Shown: positions 60,101-64,000 of the stretch, one piece after another
Layout of the letters: every line of letters begins with the position of its first letter
Position numbering within the stretch: position 1 is the first letter of the stretch
DNA from: Rebecca billardiae RCC1528
Taxonomy: Eukaryota; Haptophyta
Assembly: GCA_965240325.2 (NCBI GenBank)
Contig: OZ251230.1
Span: forward strand, 2,666,001-2,730,000
Direction: 5' to 3'
DNA length: 64,000 nucleotides
Position numbers and translations under genes: made by a program
The notes under the pieces: generated by a model
What the model was told of the DNA's origin: nothing
Database searches by the model: none
Seen by the model: the letters and a program-made list of their open reading frames with translations, nothing else

Positions 60101-63100
60101 CTGGGCGGCGGCGGGCTCGGTGGCGGCGAGGGCGGCGGCGACGGCGGCGGGCTCGGCGGCGGAGACGGCGGCGGCGAGGGCGGAGGGCTCGGCGGCGGGC
60201 TTGGGGGTGGCCATGGCGGCGGGCTCGGTGGCGGTGACGGCGGTGGCGACGGCGGCGGGCTCGGCGGCGGTGATGGCGGCGGGCTCGGCGGCGGACTGGG
60301 CGGCGGCGATGGCGGCGGACTCGGTGGCGGCGACGGCGGTGGCGACGGTGGCGGGCTTGGCGGCGGTGATGGCGGCGGCGAGGGCGGCGGGCTGGGCGGC
60401 GGCGGGCTGGGTGGCGGGCTCGGCGGCGGCGAGGGCGGCGGGCTCGGCGGCGAGGACGGCGGCGGCGACGGCGGAGGGCTCGGCGGCGGTGATGGCGGTG
60501 GCGATGGCGGCGGACTTGGCGGCGGCGACGGCGGTGGCGATGGCGGAGGGCTCGGCGGCGGTGACGGCGGCGGTGATGGCGGCGGGCTGGGCGGGGGCGG
60601 CGACGGCGGCGGACTCGGCGGCGGCGACGGCGGCGGCGACGGCGGCGGGCTCGGCGGCGGCGATGGCGGCGGGCTCGGTGGCGGACTCGGGGGCGGCGAG
60701 GGCGGCGGAGTCGGTGGCGGCGAAGGCGGCGGTGACGGCGGTGGGCTCGGCGGCGGTGATGGCGGCGGCGAGGGCGGCGGGCTGGGTGGCGGTGGGCTGG
60801 GTGGCGGGCTCGGCGGCGGCGAGGGCGGCGGGCTCGGCGGCGGGGACGGCGGCGGCGACGGCGGAGGGCTCGGCGGCGGCGATGGCGGTGGCGATGGCGG
60901 CGGCGATGGCGGCGGCGACGGCGGTGGCGACGGCGGAGGGCTCGGCGGCGGCGACGGCGGCGGCGATGGCGGCGGGCTGGGCGGGGGCGGCGACGGCGGC
61001 GGACTCGGCGGCGGCGACGGCGGCGGCGACGGCGGCGGGCTCGGCGGCGGTGAGGGCGGCGGGCTCGGCGGTGGACTGGGGGGCGGCGAGGGCGGCGGGC
61101 TCGGCGGCGGCGACGGCGGCGGCGAGGGCGGCGGGCTCGGCGGGGGTGATGGCGGCGGTGATGGCGGCGGGCTTGGCGGCGGCGGGCTCGGTGGCGGGCT
61201 CGGCGGCGGCGAGGGCGGCGGGCTGGGCGGCGGGCTGGGCGGCGGCGAGGGCGGCGGGCTTGGCGGCGGGCTTGGTGGCGGCGAGGGTGGCGGGCTCGGC
61301 GGCGGCGACGGCGGCGGCGACGGCGGCGGGCTCGGCGGCGGTGATGGCGGCGGCGAGGGCGGCGGGCTGGGCGGCGGCGGGCTCGGCGGCGGGCTCGGCG
61401 GCGGCGACGGCGGCGGGCTGGGCGGTGGGCTGGGCGGCGGCGAGGGCGGAGGGCTCGGCGGCGGAGCGGGGGGCGGCGAGGGCGGCGGGCTCGGTGGCGG
61501 CGACGGCGGTGGCGACGGCGGAGGGCTCGGCGGCGGCGATGGCGGTGGCGATGGCGGCGGCGATGGCGGCGGCGACGGCGGTGGCGACGGCGGAGGGCTC
61601 GGCGGCGGCGACGGCGGCGGCGATGGCGGCGGGCTGGGCGGGGGCGGCGACGGCGGCGGACTCGGCGGCGGCGACGGCGGCGGCGACGGCGGCGGGTTCG
61701 GCGGCGGCGAGGGCGGCGGGCTCGGCGGTGGACTGGGGGGCGGTGAGGGCGGCGGGCTCGGCGGCGGCGACGGCGGCGGCGAGGGCGGCGGGCTCGGCGG
61801 GGGTGATGGCGGCGGTGATGGCGGCGGGCTTGGCGGCGGCGGGCTCGGTGGCGGGCTCGGCGGCGGCGAGGGCGGCGGGCTGGGCGGCGGGCTGGGCGGC
61901 GGCGAGGGCGGCGGGCTTGGCGGCGGGCTTGGTGGCGGCGAGGGTGGCGGGCTCGGCGGCGGGGACGGCGGCGGCGACGGCGGCGGGCTCGGCGGCGGCG
62001 ACGGCGGCGGCGAGGGCGGCGGGCTTGGCGGCGGCGGGCTTGGCGGCGGGCTCGGCGGCGGCGACGGCGGCGGGCTGGGCGGTGGGCTGGGCGGCGGCGA
62101 GGGCGGAGGGCTCGGCGGCGGAGCGGGGGGCGGCGAGGGCGGCGGGCTCGGTGGCGGCGACGGCGGTGGCGACGGCGGTGGGTTCGGCGGCGGTGATGGC
62201 GGAGGCGAGGGCGGTGGGCTGGGTGGCGGTGGGCTGGGTGGCGGACTCGGCGGCGGCGACGGCGGCGGGCTCGGCGGCGGCGACGGCGGCGGTGAGGGCG
62301 GAGGGCTCGGGGGCGGCGATGGCGGTGGCGATGGCGGTGGCGATGGCGGCGGCGACGGCGGTGGCGACGGCGGGGGACTTGGCGGCGGCGAAGGTGGCGG
62401 TGATGGCGGCGGGCTGGGCGGCGGCGGCGACGGCGGCGGGCTCGGCGGCGGCGACGGCGGCGGGCTTGGCGGCGGGCTTGGCGGCGGCGAGGGCGGCGGG
62501 CTCGGCGGCGGACTGGGCGGCGGCGAGGGCGGCGGACTCGGCGGCGGCGACGGCGGCGGCGACGGCGGAGGGCTCGGCGGCGGCGATGGCGGCGGCGATG
62601 GCGGCGGGCTTGGCGGCGGCGGGCTCGGAGGCGGGCTCGGAGGCGGCGAGGGCGGCGGGCTGGGCGGCGGGCTGGGCGGCGGCGAGGGCGGAGGGCTCGG
62701 CGGCGGCGATGGTGGCGGCGAGGGCGGCGGGCTCGGCGGCGGTGACGGCGGTGGCGACGGCGGCGGGCTCGGCGGCGGTGATGGCGGCGGCGAGGGCGGC
62801 GGGCTGGGCGGAGGCGGGCTCGGTGGCGGGCTCGGCGGCGGCGAGGGCGGCGGGCTGGGCGGCGGTGACGGCGGCGGCGACGGCGGCGGGCTGGGCGGCG
62901 GACTGGGCGGCGGCGAGGGCGGAGGGCTCGGCGGCGGCGACGGCGGTGGCGACGGCGGCGGGCTCGGCGGCGGTAATGGCGGCGGAGATGGCGGCGGGCT
63001 CGGCGGCGGTGGGCTTGGTGGCGGGCTCGGCGGCGGCGACGGCGGCGGGCTGGGCGGCGGGCTGGGCGGCGGCGAGGGCGGCGGGCTGGGCGGCGCGCGT

Positions 63101-64000
63101 GGTGGCGGCGATGGCGGCGGGCTCGGCGGCGGCGACGGCGGCGGCGACGGCGGCGGGCTCGGCGGCGGTGATGGCGGCGGCGACGGCGGCGGGCTGGGCG
63201 GCGGCGGGCTCGGTGGCGGGCTCGGCGGCGGCGACGGCGGCGGGCTGGGCGGCGGTGACGGCGGCGGCGGGCTGGGCGGCGGACTGGGCGGCGGCGATGG
63301 CGGAGGGCTCGGCGGCGGCGACGGCGGTGGCGACGGCGGCGGGCTCGGCGGCGGTGATGGCGGCGGTGATGGCGGCGGGCTGGGCGGCGGCGGGCTCGGC
63401 GGCGGGCTCGGCGGCGGCGATGGCGGCGGGCTGGGCGGCGGGCTGGGCGGCGGCGAGGGCGGCGGGCTTGGCGGCGGGCTTGGTGGCGGCGAGGGTGGCG
63501 GGCTCGGCGGCGGGCTCGGCGGCGGCGAGGGCGGAGGGCTCGGCGGCGGCGACGGCGGCGGCGAGGGCGGCGGGCTTGGCGGCGGCGGGCTTGGCGGCGG
63601 GCTCGGCGGCGGCGAGGGCGGCGGGCTGGGCGGCGGGCTGGGCGGCGGCGTGGGCGGAGGGCTAGGCGGCGGCGATGGCGGCGGCGAGGGCGGTGGACTG
63701 GGCGGTGGCGACGGCGGCGGGCTTGGCGGCGGGCTCGGCGGCGGCGACGGCGGCGGCGATGGCGGCGGGCGTGGCGGCGGTGGGCTTGGCGGCGGGCTTG
63801 GCGGCGGCGAGGGCGGCGGGCTTGGCGGCGGGCTGGGCGGTGGCGAGGGCGGAGGGCTAGGCGGCGGCGAGGGCGGCGGCGAGGGCGGCGGACTCGGTGG
63901 CGGCGACGGCGGTGGCGACGGCGGCGGGCTCGGCGGCGGCGACGGCGGAGGGCTGGGCGGCGGGCTTGGGGGCGGCGGGCTTGGGGGCGGGCTTGGCGGC
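48217..64000 (-). CDS. Giant polycystin-1/REJ-like receptor with a very long PPPSPPP ectodomain (5' end beyond the window)
   Basis: The frame is open from the stop at 48217 to the right edge with no stop, at least 5,260 codons and no intron. The ATG at 59319 is probably internal. N- to C-terminal: about 2,500+ residues of PPPSPPP repeat (64000-56280); two IPT/TIG-like beta domains (about 56230-55450; GTVVTLVGVGFAEFGEG, PPRVSSIVPTQGG); a PKD/REJ-type region (about 54800-52860; DLALDGSASSGG, LAIDGSSTLDPNTGS); an EGF-like module (about 52060-51960); and a GPS autoproteolysis motif (about 51950-51820; CHWWDE ... YCACTHLTDF). Next come a membrane segment (about 51690-51640), a further membrane pair near 50650-50380, and a long disordered cytosolic part. 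Last are two EF-hand-like loops (DSTGDGRVDEAG, DLDADLRVDELE; about 48780-48610) and two final membrane segments with IVYGRLFG, as in PKD1-like C-termini. Likely a cell-surface adhesion or signalling receptor. The stop is TAG. Confidence 0.85.
56280..64000 (-). repeat. PPPSPPP-coding repeat tract, 7.7 kb, continuing off the window
   Basis: Back-to-back 9- and 12-nt units, mostly GGCGGCGAG/GGCGGGCTC on the plus strand, encode Pro-Pro-Pro-Ser with occasional Ala, Arg, Gly, Thr, Phe or Val. All length changes are multiples of three, so the minus-strand frame is preserved throughout, and no TAA, TAG or TGA appears in that frame. Larger duplicated blocks are visible, for example around 60890-61020 versus 61540-61690. 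The composition resembles the Pro/Hyp-rich rods of algal cell-wall glycoproteins such as pherophorins. The long plus-strand frames here (Ala/Gly/Ser or Arg-rich) are shadows. Confidence 0.92.

Noticed and set aside
49921-63860. Plus-strand frames of up to 2,856 residues (Arg/Gly or Ala/Gly/Ser repeats)
   Set aside because: They are shadows of the Pro/Ser repeat. The opposite strand continues into recognisable receptor domains.

Overview
The window is nuclear DNA from a GC-rich photosynthetic eukaryote, most likely a unicellular alga with a secondary red-lineage plastid. A haptophyte is my best guess and a pelagophyte-type stramenopile the main alternative. Four things point this way. Genes carry short GC-rich spliceosomal introns, nearly all starting GTGCG. 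The coding third positions are almost all G or C. A nuclear gene for plastid ribosomal protein L32 carries a bipartite leader (ER signal peptide ending just before a Phe, then a transit peptide). Telomere-like TTAGGG/CCCTAA arrays sit inside introns. No rRNA, tRNA, CRISPR or bacterial-type operon was seen.

Layout. 0-11.2 kb: a hypothetical multi-pass membrane protein (-), an ABCG-type ABC transporter (-, 3 exons), a type II exostosin-like glycosyltransferase (+, 2 exons) and an anoctamin/TMEM16-like protein (+, 3 exons). 11.2-16.65 kb: a gene-free block of direct duplications, tandem duplications, a tetranucleotide microsatellite and a 26-bp minisatellite. 16.65-21.6 kb: a CDK10/CDK11-like kinase (+, 2 exons) and an NBR1-type selective autophagy receptor (+). 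21.6-26.2 kb: a remarkable run of about 20 consecutive hairpins, then an AT-rich island and a 0.5-kb element with 24-bp terminal inverted repeats. 26.2-36.6 kb: an R2R3 MYB factor (+), the divergent pair plastid L32 (-) / CWC2-like splicing factor with an added WW domain (+), an ankyrin protein (-), and the divergent pair MORN protein (-) / STPG (SHIPPO) axonemal protein (+). 36.6-41.2 kb: mostly gene-poor, with two (TA)n tracts, a 30-bp palindrome cluster and two weak ORFs. 41.2-44.4 kb: the divergent pair RING-CH E3 ligase (-) / SulP anion transporter (+). 44.4-47.3 kb: a 2.0-kb transposon-like element with 51-bp terminal inverted repeats. 47.3-64 kb: a PH-like protein (-) and the 3' part of a giant intron-free gene (-) for a polycystin-1/REJ-type receptor. 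Its ectodomain begins with over 2,500 residues of PPPSPPP repeat and runs off the right edge of the window.

The genes do not form one pathway. Several are arranged head-to-head over 155-341 bp spacers, suggesting shared promoters. Exon joins below were derived by eye from splice motifs, reading phase and protein-family continuity; starts are chosen on the first credible ATG.
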